From: Bacteroidales bacterium
GTDB taxonomy: Bacteria; Bacteroidota; Bacteroidia; Bacteroidales; Paludibacteraceae
NCBI GenBank assembly: GCA_012518275.1
Contig: JAAYSS010000033.1
Span: 1 to 44,578, forward strand
DNA: 44,578 bases
Reading direction: 5' to 3'
Of the stretch, positions 1 to 9,636 are shown piece after piece. Within the stretch, counting starts at the first letter, position 1; the number at the start of each line of letters is the position of its first letter. Under the pieces are notes generated by a model. That model searched no databases. It had not been told where the DNA came from and saw only the letters and a list, made by a program, of their open reading frames with translations. The position numbers and the translations under genes were made by a program.

Positions 1-500
1 GGGTCGGCATAAAAATCGTTGGTTTTGTAATAATCGGTGAGAATTTGTGCCAGTTCGGCACCTTTGCTTACACAAATATTGAAGTTTAATTCAACGGCTG
101 TCGGATCAATGTCTTTCAGCAAATCGGCAATATATTGCGGAGTTAAATCTGCTTTTTTCAGCTGGAAACCAAGCGATGTTGCACCACGGCTCAGAGCGTT
201 TAACGCTTTCTTGTTTGCCTCAACAACATTTTCCACTTTAATGTCTTGACGAATCAACCAATCGTTGTTTGGTTTTGTGCTTCTTACGTAAGGATACGCA
301 GCAGGTTTCACTTCGGTTGTTTTCAGTCCTTCAATATCTTCTGCGCGATAGAAGGGTTGAACTTTAAATCCTTCGTTGGTACGCCACACTAGCCTTTTCT
401 CAAAGTCAGATCCTTTTAGGTCTCTTGTAACCACTTCCATCCACTGTTCGGTAGAAACAGCAGGAAAGTCAGCCAATAAATTCAATTTCTTGTCTGCCAT
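1..500 (-). CDS. mutA: Methylmalonyl-CoA mutase small (beta) subunit, 3' part beyond the window
   Basis: The reverse strand reads MADKKLNLLADFPAVSTEQW from an ATG at 500 and stays open to the window edge, giving about 166 N-terminal residues of a protein that is usually about 600 or more. The opening, with its Trp-rich stretch around KRLVWRTNEGFKVQPFY, is characteristic of the small subunit of the heterodimeric, B12-dependent methylmalonyl-CoA mutase. With the large subunit it interconverts succinyl-CoA and methylmalonyl-CoA, the route to propionate in Bacteroidales. The B12-binding catalytic subunit would be expected just outside the left edge. A -7-like TAACTTTG lies on the reverse strand at 548-555, upstream of the start, but no good -33 element is visible. 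The assignment rests on recognised sequence; the C-terminal domain cannot be checked. Confidence 0.85.
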   Translation of the reverse strand, partial: MADKKLNLLADFPAVSTEQWMEVVTRDLKGSDFEKRLVWRTNEGFKVQPFYRAEDIEGLKTTEVKPAAYPYVRSTKPNNDWLIRQDIKVENVVEANKKALNALSRGATSLGFQLKKADLTPQYIADLLKDIDPTAVELNFNICVSKGAELAQILTDYYKTNDFYAD

Positions 501-710
501 AATGTGTTTTAGTTATGTAATAATATATGTCTTTAGTTTATAGTACGCAAAGTTACCAAAATTAACTTTAACAGTTAGCCTTTTAAAGAAAAATTAATAG
601 TAAAATGGTATAAAAAGTGGAAAGACTTACAGAATATGTCAAATATTAATTAACTTTACATCGGATGAAAATCCTATCAGACAATAAGAACTTAAAAAAC
701 TCACAAGATT

Positions 711-1244
711 ATGAAAAAATCAAACGGTATAAATTTATCCGGATTGGAAACAAAAAATCTAGACACGCAGATAAGCCCCGACAAACCACTAATAATCAAT
801 CCGGAAGGAAAATCACATTTGATTACAACCGCTAAATGGGTACATTTCATCACCATAGTCGGATTTGTGATAATCATACTCATGCTACTGATCGGCGTTG
901 CTACAATGGCCCTTTCAACGGTGGTAAACGAATATAGAGATTTTCAAGTATTTCAGTATTTTCCTATGTCGATGATTGTAATTGGGGTTTCGCACACATT
1001 AACAGCAGTAATAGCTTTTTTCCCAATCCATTATCTTTACAAATTCACCCGAAAAATTAAGCTTGGTATGGCATTTAATAATCAAGACCATATAAGTGAA
1101 GCATTTAGGAATTTGAAGAAAACAGCCAAGTTTTCCGGTATTGTTACCATCGTTTATCTGGCGCTGATGCTTCTTATCATCCCTGTTTTAATTTTATCAG
1201 CCGGATTGCTTCGCAATTTAGTAGGTGGAATACCTATTATGTAA
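711..1244 (+). CDS. Small integral membrane protein, DUF5362-like
   Basis: A 177-residue protein with a soluble N-terminal stretch of about 40 residues and then three or four hydrophobic segments: about 48-72, about 85-112 and about 143-170, with a basic amphipathic loop containing FTRKIKLGMAF between the second and last. The size and the pattern of a membrane helix pair, a charged linker with an EAFRNLKKTAKF-like stretch, and a final helix resemble the DUF5362 family of Bacteroidota. I recognise this only loosely. No enzymatic motif is visible. It stands alone, divergent from mutA and convergent with the tRNA-Arg/rnr side. The ATG at 711 follows an AT-rich leader with a weak TAACTTTA box at 651-658. 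Function unknown. Confidence 0.7.
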   Translation: MKKSNGINLSGLETKNLDTQISPDKPLIINPEGKSHLITTAKWVHFITIVGFVIIILMLLIGVATMALSTVVNEYRDFQVFQYFPMSMIVIGVSHTLTAVIAFFPIHYLYKFTRKIKLGMAFNNQDHISEAFRNLKKTAKFSGIVTIVYLALMLLIIPVLILSAGLLRNLVGGIPIM

Positions 1245-1256
1245 CGGATGTTTAGA

Positions 1257-1297
1257 TAAAAAATAATCCTGAACAAGCCAAATAGCGTCCAGGATTA
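1257..1297 (-). terminator. Intrinsic terminator downstream of tRNA-Arg
   Basis: A perfect 8-bp inverted repeat, TAATCCTG (1264-1271) and CAGGATTA (1290-1297), is followed on the reverse strand by a run of six T residues (1258-1263). It begins 9 nt past the 3' end of the tRNA-Arg gene, so it most likely ends the tRNA transcript. The forward gene at 711-1244 stops just before it, but the forward side has no T-run. Confidence 0.7.
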
Positions 1298-1306
1298 CTT
1301 CAAATG

Positions 1307-1380
1307 TGACTCCGACAGGATTCTAACCTGTAACCTTCTGATCCGTAGTCAGATGCTCTATACAGTTAAGCTACGGAGCC
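1307..1380 (-). tRNA. tRNA-Arg(ACG)
   Basis: The reverse complement folds as a cloverleaf of 74 nt. The acceptor stem is GGCTCCG with CGGAGTC (one G-T pair) and the discriminator base is A. The anticodon stem is TCTGA/TCAGA around loop CTACGGA, so the anticodon is ACG (Arg, wobble A probably read as inosine). The T-arm reads ACAGG TTAGAAT CCTGT. CCA is not encoded and must be added afterwards. An intrinsic terminator follows immediately. Confidence 0.93.
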
Positions 1381-1487
1381 GTAATTTTGGACTGCAAAGA
1401 TACTGTAATTATTTTATTTCACAAAAAGAAACACATAAAATCCAAGAAAAAACATTGATTTTTACGAAGTATCCAAAAATCAACTAA

Positions 1488-3626
1488 TCACGCCAAGACA
1501 AAATCAAGTTGTTTCTTGTCTAAATTTGCTTTGGCAACTTTTACAGTCAGCTCGTCACCCAGTTGATATTTTTTATTGTACCTCCTTCCTACCAAGCAGT
1601 AGTTTTTCTCATCCATCACGTAGTAATCATCGTCCAAATCACGAATCGGAATCATTCCTTCACATTTATTTGCAACCAGCTCTACATAAACGCCCCACTC
1701 CGTAACACCCGATATTACACCGTCAAACACCTGTCCTATTTTATCAGCCATAAACTCCACCTGCTTGTATTTTATCGACGCTCTCTCGGCATTAACTGCC
1801 ACCTGCTCCATGTTGGAACTGTGTTCGCATTTTTGTTCTAAGTCATTTACATCCACTGATTTACCACCCTTGGAATATCGCTCCAAAAGTCGATGTACCA
1901 TCATATCCGGATAACGACGAATGGGCGATGTGAAGTGCGTGTAATAATCAAATGCCAAACCGTAGTGCCCAATATTTTCAGTAGAATAAATTGCTTTAGC
2001 CATTGACCTAACTGCCAGAGTTTCAATAAGATTTTGTTCTTTTTTACCTTCCACTTCACTCAGAAGAGCATTGAGAGAAGATGAAATTTGTGGTTGCTTA
2101 CCGGCAATTTTAAGTCTGTAACCAAACTTACTGATAAACTGCGAAAAATTCTCCAATTTATCAGGATCCGGTGTATCGTGAATGCGGTACACAAATGATT
2201 TGGTTTGCTGTCCTTTTTTCGGTTTACCGATGTGCATGGCAACAGTCCGATTTGCCAAAAGCATAAACTCCTCAATCAACTTATTAGCATCTTTCTGTGC
2301 CCAAAAATAGACACTCAACGGTTTGCCTTTTTCATCCAATTCAAAACGAACTTCATCTCTATCAAAAGCAATTGCACCTTTATCAAACCGTTTCTGACGT
2401 AGTTTTTTCGCTAACTTATCAAGCGCTAAAATTTCTTCACTGCAATCACCTTCACCTGTTTCAATAACTTCTTGAGCTTCCTCGTAAGAAAACTTTCTGT
2501 CACTTCGAGTTACCGTTTTTACAATTTCGTAATGTTTCACATCAGCATTGTCATTCATTTTAAAAACAACCGAGTATGTCAACTTATCTTCCCCTGGACG
2601 TAGAGAACAGATACCGTTGGACAAATGCTCGGGCAACATCGGGACTGTGCGATCTACCAAGTACACCGACGTGGCGCGCGATTCCCCCTCCTTGTCGATG
2701 ATAGAGCCCGGACGAACATAATGCGTTACGTCAGCAATGTGTACACCTACCTCCCAAAGCTCGTTATTCAGCTTTCTAATCGAAAGGGCATCGTCAAAGT
2801 CTTTCGCATCGTGTGGGTCAATCGTAAAAGTTACGACATCGCGCATATCCCGCCGTTTGGCAATTTCTGCCAAAGTAATTCCGGCTTCTATTTTTGATGC
2901 GGCGGCTTCTACGTTTTTGGGATATTTATAAGGCAAACCAAACTCGGCAAGAATCGCATGCATTTCGGCATCGTTATCACCTTTATCTCCAAAAACATCC
3001 ACCACTTCACCCACCGGGCTTTTCTTCGTGTGCTTCCACTCGGTAATTTTCACCAATGCTTTTTGACCGGTTTTTCCACCTTTCAATTTTCCTTTTGGGA
3101 TAAGAATATCACTCAAAAGCACCTTGCTTTGCACGTTAAGAAAGGCAAAGTTTTCTGACACTTCCAAAATCCCGACAAATGTATCCTGCGCTCTTTTCAG
3201 CACTTCAACCACCTCACCTTCTGGTCCACGCCTCTTTCGCTGAGCATACAAAAAGACTTTCACAGTGTCGTTTAGCATGGCAGTCCCCGTTTTTTTATCA
3301 GGAATAAAAATCAATTCTCCACCATCATCCGGTTCGACAAACGACTTAACACCCTCACGGATAAATTTTCCGGTTACATGCCCGCCCCGCGAGCTGAGTC
3401 TGAATTTTCCACGAGAAATTTCACTTAAGAAGCCTTCGTAATTCAATTCGTACAACAAGTCAGTAACAAAACCTCGCTGTGCATCGGTTGTTATTCCCAA
3501 AAAATTGGAAATTTGCTTATAATTGAATGTTTTTTTGGGATTTTCGATGAAAATATTGGAAATTTTCTGTATTAGGTCTGATTTTACCAAACGGTTGCTT
3601 CCGTTACGTTTTCTGGATCTTGCCAT
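1488..3626 (-). CDS. rnr: Ribonuclease R (RNB-family 3'-5' exoribonuclease)
   Basis: A 712-residue RNase II/R family protein. The N-terminus (about 1-80) carries a winged-helix-like segment. Cold-shock/OB domains follow to about residue 210. The RNB catalytic domain begins near 255 and contains D270-PHDAKDFDDA-280, whose acidic residues bind the metal. A C-terminal S1 RNA-binding domain covers about 630-710, with GVISGVTEWGVYVEL. RNase R degrades structured RNA and takes part in RNA quality control and, with tmRNA, trans-translation. Length and domain order match full-length RNase R rather than RNase II. The start ATG at 3626 is preceded by a TACTTTTG -7 box on the reverse strand at 3691-3698. 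It is divergent from the lipid kinase gene and shares a 99-nt intergenic region with it. Confidence 0.95.
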   Translation of the reverse strand: MARSRKRNGSNRLVKSDLIQKISNIFIENPKKTFNYKQISNFLGITTDAQRGFVTDLLYELNYEGFLSEISRGKFRLSSRGGHVTGKFIREGVKSFVEPDDGGELIFIPDKKTGTAMLNDTVKVFLYAQRKRRGPEGEVVEVLKRAQDTFVGILEVSENFAFLNVQSKVLLSDILIPKGKLKGGKTGQKALVKITEWKHTKKSPVGEVVDVFGDKGDNDAEMHAILAEFGLPYKYPKNVEAAASKIEAGITLAEIAKRRDMRDVVTFTIDPHDAKDFDDALSIRKLNNELWEVGVHIADVTHYVRPGSIIDKEGESRATSVYLVDRTVPMLPEHLSNGICSLRPGEDKLTYSVVFKMNDNADVKHYEIVKTVTRSDRKFSYEEAQEVIETGEGDCSEEILALDKLAKKLRQKRFDKGAIAFDRDEVRFELDEKGKPLSVYFWAQKDANKLIEEFMLLANRTVAMHIGKPKKGQQTKSFVYRIHDTPDPDKLENFSQFISKFGYRLKIAGKQPQISSSLNALLSEVEGKKEQNLIETLAVRSMAKAIYSTENIGHYGLAFDYYTHFTSPIRRYPDMMVHRLLERYSKGGKSVDVNDLEQKCEHSSNMEQVAVNAERASIKYKQVEFMADKIGQVFDGVISGVTEWGVYVELVANKCEGMIPIRDLDDDYYVMDEKNYCLVGRRYNKKYQLGDELTVKVAKANLDKKQLDFVLA

Positions 3627-3661
3627 AAAAAATTTTATTATCTTTGTTTAATACAACAAAT

Positions 3662-3673
3662 TGCGACGTCGCA
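3662..3673. promoter_or_regulatory. 12-bp GC-rich palindrome between divergent rnr and lipid kinase genes
   Basis: TGCGACGTCGCA is a perfect palindrome in an otherwise AT-rich 99-nt divergent intergenic region. It lies between a reverse-strand TACTTTTG (3691-3698, upstream of rnr) and a forward TATCTTTG (3639-3646, upstream of the lipid kinase). It could be an operator. The binding protein is unknown and the role is inferred from position only. Confidence 0.4.
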
Positions 3674-3725
3674 TTGTTTTAACATTTACACAAAAGTAAT
3701 CAATTAGACTCTTTAATGCCAGCGA

Positions 3726-4616
3726 ATGAGAAAAAAAATTGCTTTTATCGTCAATCCTGCATCCGGCACGATGCCTGACAAGTCAAGAATTATAGAGCCG
3801 ATTAATTCTTTGTTGGATAAATCCATTTACGGAGAGTTTCAGATTGCTTACACCGAATATCGCGGACACGGCACTGAATTGGCTCGGCAATTTTTACAAG
3901 ATGGTTTTGAACGAATCGTAGCTGTGGGTGGCGACGGCACCGTAAACGAAGTGGGTAGAGCACTGATTCACACCGATGTATCTATGGGCGTAATTTCTAT
4001 CGGTTCCGGCAACGGCTTAGCAAGACATCTGCAAATCCCGATGAATTTCAAAAAAGCGATTGAGCAATTGAATTATTCTGAAACCGTAAAAATAGACTAC
4101 GGATTGGCTAACGGGAAACCTTTTTTTGCCACTGCCGGCACGGGGTTTGATGCGTATGTGAGTCAGAAATTTGCAGCAAGTAAAAAGCGCGGGCTAATTG
4201 GATACTTGGAACAAATGCTGACAGGATATCTCAACTATGAGCCACAGTATTATCGGCTTGAAAGCGATGAAGTTGACTTTGAAGGAAAAGCGTTCATCGT
4301 TACTTTCGCTAATGCTTCGCAATGGGGATACAACGCCTATATAGCGCCTGATGCGAGTGTTCAGGACGGATTAATTGACATTTCAATCATAAGCGATGTG
4401 CCTATTACAGCCATTCCTTCACTTACCTTTGAACTCTTTGCTAAAAACTTACACAAAAATTTCTTATTCAGCTCGCTACAAACCAAAGAAATAACACTGC
4501 ACCGAGATTCAGAAGGTCCTTTTCATTTGGATGGCGATGCGTACGATGAAGGTAAAAAGATACACATTAAAGTTATTCGTGATGGGCTGAATGTGCTAAT
4601 GAAGAAGAAGTTTTAA
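3726..4616 (+). CDS. YegS/BmrU-type lipid kinase (diacylglycerol kinase catalytic domain)
   Basis: A 296-residue soluble lipid kinase. VGGDGTVNEVG at residues 67-77 is the nucleotide-binding signature of the DAGK_cat domain. GSGNGLARHL near 98-107 is the second conserved glycine-rich motif. The C-terminal beta-sandwich ends with the LDGDAYDEG segment typical of YegS/DgkB/sphingosine-kinase relatives. The substrate is probably diacylglycerol or another membrane lipid; sphingolipid-related substrates are possible in Bacteroidota but cannot be told from the sequence. Length matches the family. A forward -7-like TATCTTTG is at 3639-3646. This is a different family from the integral-membrane DgkA at 36720-37079. 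Confidence 0.88.
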   Translation: MRKKIAFIVNPASGTMPDKSRIIEPINSLLDKSIYGEFQIAYTEYRGHGTELARQFLQDGFERIVAVGGDGTVNEVGRALIHTDVSMGVISIGSGNGLARHLQIPMNFKKAIEQLNYSETVKIDYGLANGKPFFATAGTGFDAYVSQKFAASKKRGLIGYLEQMLTGYLNYEPQYYRLESDEVDFEGKAFIVTFANASQWGYNAYIAPDASVQDGLIDISIISDVPITAIPSLTFELFAKNLHKNFLFSSLQTKEITLHRDSEGPFHLDGDAYDEGKKIHIKVIRDGLNVLMKKKF

Positions 4617-4676
4617 GCCCCACCCAACATCCCCGGAAGGAAGCATTAATCAGTCTTCTTATTCGGTCTTTCAACT

Positions 4677-5408
4677 TCAAATATAAATCATTTTCTTTGT
4701 CATTCCGCCGTCAATCACAATATTTTCTCCGTTGATAAAATCATTTTTCTCTTCGCAAAGAAAAAGCACCATACGTGCAATATCTTCAGGCTTTCCGACT
4801 CTCCCGGAAGGATGTTGAAAGTGGTCGTTTTCTGTCAAAGAATCATAATTATAATTTTCAATCCAACCCGGTGAAATAGAGTTTACCGTAATACTATATG
4901 AACTAAGCGACATCGCGAGTGAATGAGTGAGCGAATAAACCCCTCCCTTGGAAGCGGAATAAGCCTCTGTGCCCGATTCGCTCATCAGATAGCGGGTAGA
5001 GCTAAGATTGATGATGCGCCCGTACGGGTTTTTGGTTTCTTGATTTTTTCTGTGAATGGCTAATAATCGAGAAGTTATAAAAACCGAACGTAAGTTTATA
5101 TTAAGTACTTGATCAAATTCTTCGACCGTCAGTTCAGTTATCGGCTTGAATTTCCCGATTCCCACGTTGTTCACAATAACATCCAGATCTCCCCAATCTT
5201 CCAAAAGTTGACCGACCGCGGATTCTAATGCCGATTTATCTCCTGCGTCGGTTTTTATAAACAGGGAATTTGTTTCTTCAGCTAACTTTTCACCTTCCAC
5301 TACATCAATATCACAAAATGCGACTTGATGATTTTCAGCAGAAAAAGCTTGCACAATGGCCTTTCCAATACCATTAGCTCCACCAGTGATAAAAATTCGT
5401 TTGGGCAT
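4677..5408 (-). CDS. SDR-family NAD(P)-dependent oxidoreductase
   Basis: A 243-residue short-chain dehydrogenase/reductase read from the ATG at 5408. An in-frame start 15 codons further upstream would run into the groL terminator region and adds nothing conserved. Residues 8-15 (TGGANGIG) are the Rossmann cofactor motif. NNVGIG is the variant of the NNAG motif, the catalytic Ser lies in INLSS, and the catalytic Tyr and Lys are in YSASK. The C-terminus has the usual SPGWI and GENIVIDGGMT segments. Substrate unknown. An Asp after the second beta strand (FCDID) suggests NAD(H) rather than NADP(H). It is transcribed in the same direction as groL but probably from its own promoter. Confidence 0.88.
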   Translation of the reverse strand: MPKRIFITGGANGIGKAIVQAFSAENHQVAFCDIDVVEGEKLAEETNSLFIKTDAGDKSALESAVGQLLEDWGDLDVIVNNVGIGKFKPITELTVEEFDQVLNINLRSVFITSRLLAIHRKNQETKNPYGRIINLSSTRYLMSESGTEAYSASKGGVYSLTHSLAMSLSSYSITVNSISPGWIENYNYDSLTENDHFQHPSGRVGKPEDIARMVLFLCEEKNDFINGENIVIDGGMTKKMIYI

Positions 5409-5427
5409 GATTGTAAATTTTATTTTG

Positions 5428-5459
5428 CAAATATATCTCAAAAAACTCCCCAAACCACA
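5428..5459 (-). promoter_or_regulatory. Probable promoter of the SDR gene, inside the groL terminator region
   Basis: On the reverse strand TGTG (5456-5459), 20 nt, then TATATTTG (5428-5435) fits the Bacteroidota -33/-7 consensus with one mismatch in the -33 box. Its -33 box falls in the loop side of the groL terminator hairpin. The 5' leader to the ATG at 5408 would be roughly 15 nt. Confidence 0.5.
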
Positions 5460-5477
5460 TTTTGTGATTCGGGGAGT
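5440..5477 (-). terminator. Intrinsic terminator of groES-groL
   Basis: On the reverse strand ACTCCCC (5471-5477 side) pairs with GGGGAGT (5445-5451 side), with an inner CACA/TGTG pairing, and a T-run follows at about 5440-5444. It lies about 40 nt after the groL stop codon. Confidence 0.75.
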
Positions 5478-5517
5478 CGTCTATTGTCTTTGTTCTTTGC
5501 TCTAAAATCTTAGAAAC

Positions 5518-7182
<1,665 letters not shown>

Positions 7183-7234
7183 TTATTCATAACTGTCCGC
7201 AAAAAATCGGGCAGTTTTTCTGTTGCTAATTTTT

Positions 7235-7504
7235 TTAAATAATCGCCAAAATATCGCTTTGACGCATAATTAAGTATTTTTCACCTTCCCATTCTAACTC
7301 TGTTCCGGCATATTTTCCGTAAAGAACGGTATCGCCTTTTTTCACGACCATTTCTTCTTCTTTAGTTCCGCTACCTATCGCAAGTACTTCACCTCTTTGT
7401 GGTTTTTCTTTTGCTGAATCGGGAATAATGATTCCACTTTCTGTCTCTTCTTCTGCAGGTGCCGGTTTTACAAGCACTCGATCTGCTAATGGTTTAATTT
7501 TCAT
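7235..7504 (-). CDS. groES: 10 kDa co-chaperonin GroES
   Basis: An 89-residue co-chaperonin of standard length. It begins [18 protein letters not shown], has the mobile-loop region [15 protein letters not shown] that docks on GroEL, and the conserved [16 protein letters not shown] segment. It is the first gene of groES-groL. The CIRCE/HrcA operator expected for many groE operons is not seen upstream. Instead an inverted repeat TGCCAA-N18-TTGGCA lies about 70-100 nt before the start. The glycan operon upstream reads in the same direction and no clear terminator separates them. Confidence 0.97.
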   Translation of the reverse strand: MKIKPLADRVLVKPAPAEEETESGIIIPDSAKEKPQRGEVLAIGSGTKEEEMVVKKGDTVLYGKYAGTELEWEGEKYLIMRQSDILAII

Positions 7505-7570
7505 AATGATTTATTTTATATTATTTATTAAAATTATTTTATATCGACACAGACATTTTAGCGAAATTTA

Positions 7571-7600
7571 TGCCAATACAGATTTAAAGAAAATTTGGCA
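7571..7600. promoter_or_regulatory. Inverted repeat upstream of groES, possible operator
   Basis: TGCCAA (7571-7576) and TTGGCA (7595-7600) form a perfect 6-bp inverted repeat separated by 18 nt, 67 nt before the groES start. A TAAATCTG box resembling a degenerate -7 element lies in the spacer on the reverse strand (7579-7586). A dimeric regulator could bind here. This is inference from position and symmetry. Confidence 0.35.
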
Positions 7601-7650
7601 CAAAATTGATTTTATGGCTGAAAAAATGAACAGAAAAGTATGACAACTTG

Positions 7651-8547
7651 TCACTTTTTGAGAGCAATACTCGACATATAGAGCAATTTGTACAAATCCA
7701 GCAACAGCATAGATGGGCATTTTCCAACTAAATTTTTTTGCAAAGTCGGATGGATAAAACCGTAAAGTGACGAAAGAAAAGGAATTAAATTTTTATTTTC
7801 GGCGCGAACAAACGTACGCAGGAGCTTTGACTGATTGATCAGATAAGGATAATTTCCAGTCTGATGCAAATAGTACAGATTGCGAGTTCCTTCTTTTATT
7901 TTATGAAGGAACGTTTTGTTATCATCCAAACCTTTGTGAATAAGTGGATTATCTACATGATGCACCTCGCATCCCAGTTCAGCAATCTGATGTCCAAACA
8001 ACGTATCTTCATGTCCATATCCACGAATGGTTTCATCGAAGCGAATTTTATGAAAAATCTTTTTCGATATCAGGAAATTAAATGTAGAAAAATGGGAATA
8101 CTTACCGTCACGCTCCCTTTGTGTTGCCATTTTTGCCTCACGCTTTCTACCGTATTTAAGCCGAAGACTGTACTTTTTATCGCGATTTTTCTTATCGTAC
8201 GCCGTTCCTCCAATTACTACCGAATCTTCGTTGCAAAACGAAAGGTATTTTTCTACGTAGTGGGTAGAACAAACCTCACCGTCGCAGTCCAAAAATAGCA
8301 AATGATCATATTTAGCAGCATCTGCCAACCGATTTCGTACCGCTGAGCGACCGACGTTTTTATCCAACACTTCATATCGACAAAAAAGTAGTTTACCAAC
8401 CTCTTTATTTTCCTCCAAAAACTGGGTAGAACCATCCTCCATTACAACAATTTCAAAATCAACAAACGAATCCATAGCCTGCTGATGAAGATCTTTTACC
8501 AGCTTGGTTACGTTGTAATTATATACCGGAACAAGGATTGAAAGCAT
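7651..8547 (-). CDS. Glycosyltransferase family 2
   Basis: A 298-residue GT-A fold glycosyltransferase. It opens with MLSILVPVYNYN (nucleotide-sugar binding strand), has EIVVMEDGS, the metal-binding DxD motif as FLDCDG near residue 90, and the acceptor-side GYGHEDTLFG ED motif near 175. It acts in the cytoplasm or at the inner face of the membrane and transfers a sugar from a nucleotide sugar. Donor and acceptor cannot be told. It is the last gene of a four-gene run starting at 11172, 6 nt after the GT4 gene, and reads toward groES. Confidence 0.88.
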   Translation of the reverse strand: MLSILVPVYNYNVTKLVKDLHQQAMDSFVDFEIVVMEDGSTQFLEENKEVGKLLFCRYEVLDKNVGRSAVRNRLADAAKYDHLLFLDCDGEVCSTHYVEKYLSFCNEDSVVIGGTAYDKKNRDKKYSLRLKYGRKREAKMATQRERDGKYSHFSTFNFLISKKIFHKIRFDETIRGYGHEDTLFGHQIAELGCEVHHVDNPLIHKGLDDNKTFLHKIKEGTRNLYYLHQTGNYPYLINQSKLLRTFVRAENKNLIPFLSSLYGFIHPTLQKNLVGKCPSMLLLDLYKLLYMSSIALKK

Positions 8548-8553
8548 GTTTTC

Positions 8554-9636
8554 TTATTCAGAGTTTTGGATAATTTCAATTAGTTTCTTTTCTTCGTTTT
8601 CCCAGCAATATTCCTTGGCTACTTCAGCAAAATGAGCCGTGTTCATCGGGTTTGAAAGCATTTCGTTTAGTTTTTCTGCGATAGACTCAGGTGAAATATT
8701 GTCAGTCAACAAACCAGTTTTATATTTCTCCACGATTTTTTTTATCTCAGGAAAATCAGATGCAAGCACGGGAACGCCCGCGTGCAAATAGTCAAAAATC
8801 CGGTTTGGTAGCGAAAAATAATAACTTAACCCCATATTTTCGAGTAGGCACAACCCAACATCAGCAGTTGGTGTCAGCTTTTTGAAGTCGTCCGGCAGTA
8901 ATTTCCCCAAAAAAGTTACCCTGTCCGACAATTTCAAATCTTGCATAAATTTCTCCAATTCAGCCCGTACATCTCCATCACCGGCTATAATTAGTTCAGC
9001 ATTTTCTATCCATTGCATAGCCGGAATAACGTACTCCAAACATCTACCTTTATTTAACGCCCCTTGATAAAGGATTGTTTTCCGTTTTTTCTTAATTTTT
9101 ATTGGCAAATCCATCCGTTTATAAGGCACATTCCTGACCACTTCCATATGCACACCATATCTATCTTTGTAGTAATCAGCTATTGAACCACTTACCGTAT
9201 ATGCATTTTTTAGTTTCGGAAAAAAAACATTTTCTATCTTTTCCCAAACTTTTTTTACTTTCGGTCGATTTACTAATTCCGGAACTTCGGGAAACAACTC
9301 ATGAGCATCAAAAATTAATTTTTTTCTACGAATTTTTGAAACCAAGAAATTTGCCGGCAAAGTGTCGGTGTCATTTGCCAAAAGTATATCGCTTTTACTA
9401 AAAAGAAGGTAAAAAAACAGACGTATGTTTAGTTCGGCATAAAATAAAAAAGATTGATTAAAGCACAGATTAAAGCGTTTATGACGATAAGAAGCCGAAA
9501 AAGGAAGACTATTGTTCAATTTTCGTCCAACGAGCAAAACGTCATATCCATTATCAAAACACGATTTTGCCACTTTCTGCACACGCTGGTCGGTAGCCAA
9601 ATCTGAACTAACTGATATGATTATTCTTTCTTTCAA
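8554..9636 (-). CDS. Glycosyltransferase family 4 (GT-B fold)
   Basis: A 360-residue retaining glycosyltransferase. The N-terminal Rossmann domain starts IIISVSSDLATDQRVQKVA, a form common in Bacteroidota GT4 enzymes. ANDTDTLPANF and DAHELFPEVPEL follow. The C-terminal donor domain has ILYQGALNKGRCLEYV, ELIIAGDGD and FDYLHAGVPVLASDFPEI, the region that holds the nucleotide sugar. It is immediately downstream of the deacetylase-like gene with no gap and 6 nt before the GT2 gene, so all three are likely made together for one glycan. Substrates unknown. Confidence 0.88.
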   Translation of the reverse strand: MKERIIISVSSDLATDQRVQKVAKSCFDNGYDVLLVGRKLNNSLPFSASYRHKRFNLCFNQSFLFYAELNIRLFFYLLFSKSDILLANDTDTLPANFLVSKIRRKKLIFDAHELFPEVPELVNRPKVKKVWEKIENVFFPKLKNAYTVSGSIADYYKDRYGVHMEVVRNVPYKRMDLPIKIKKKRKTILYQGALNKGRCLEYVIPAMQWIENAELIIAGDGDVRAELEKFMQDLKLSDRVTFLGKLLPDDFKKLTPTADVGLCLLENMGLSYYFSLPNRIFDYLHAGVPVLASDFPEIKKIVEKYKTGLLTDNISPESIAEKLNEMLSNPMNTAHFAEVAKEYCWENEEKKLIEIIQNSE

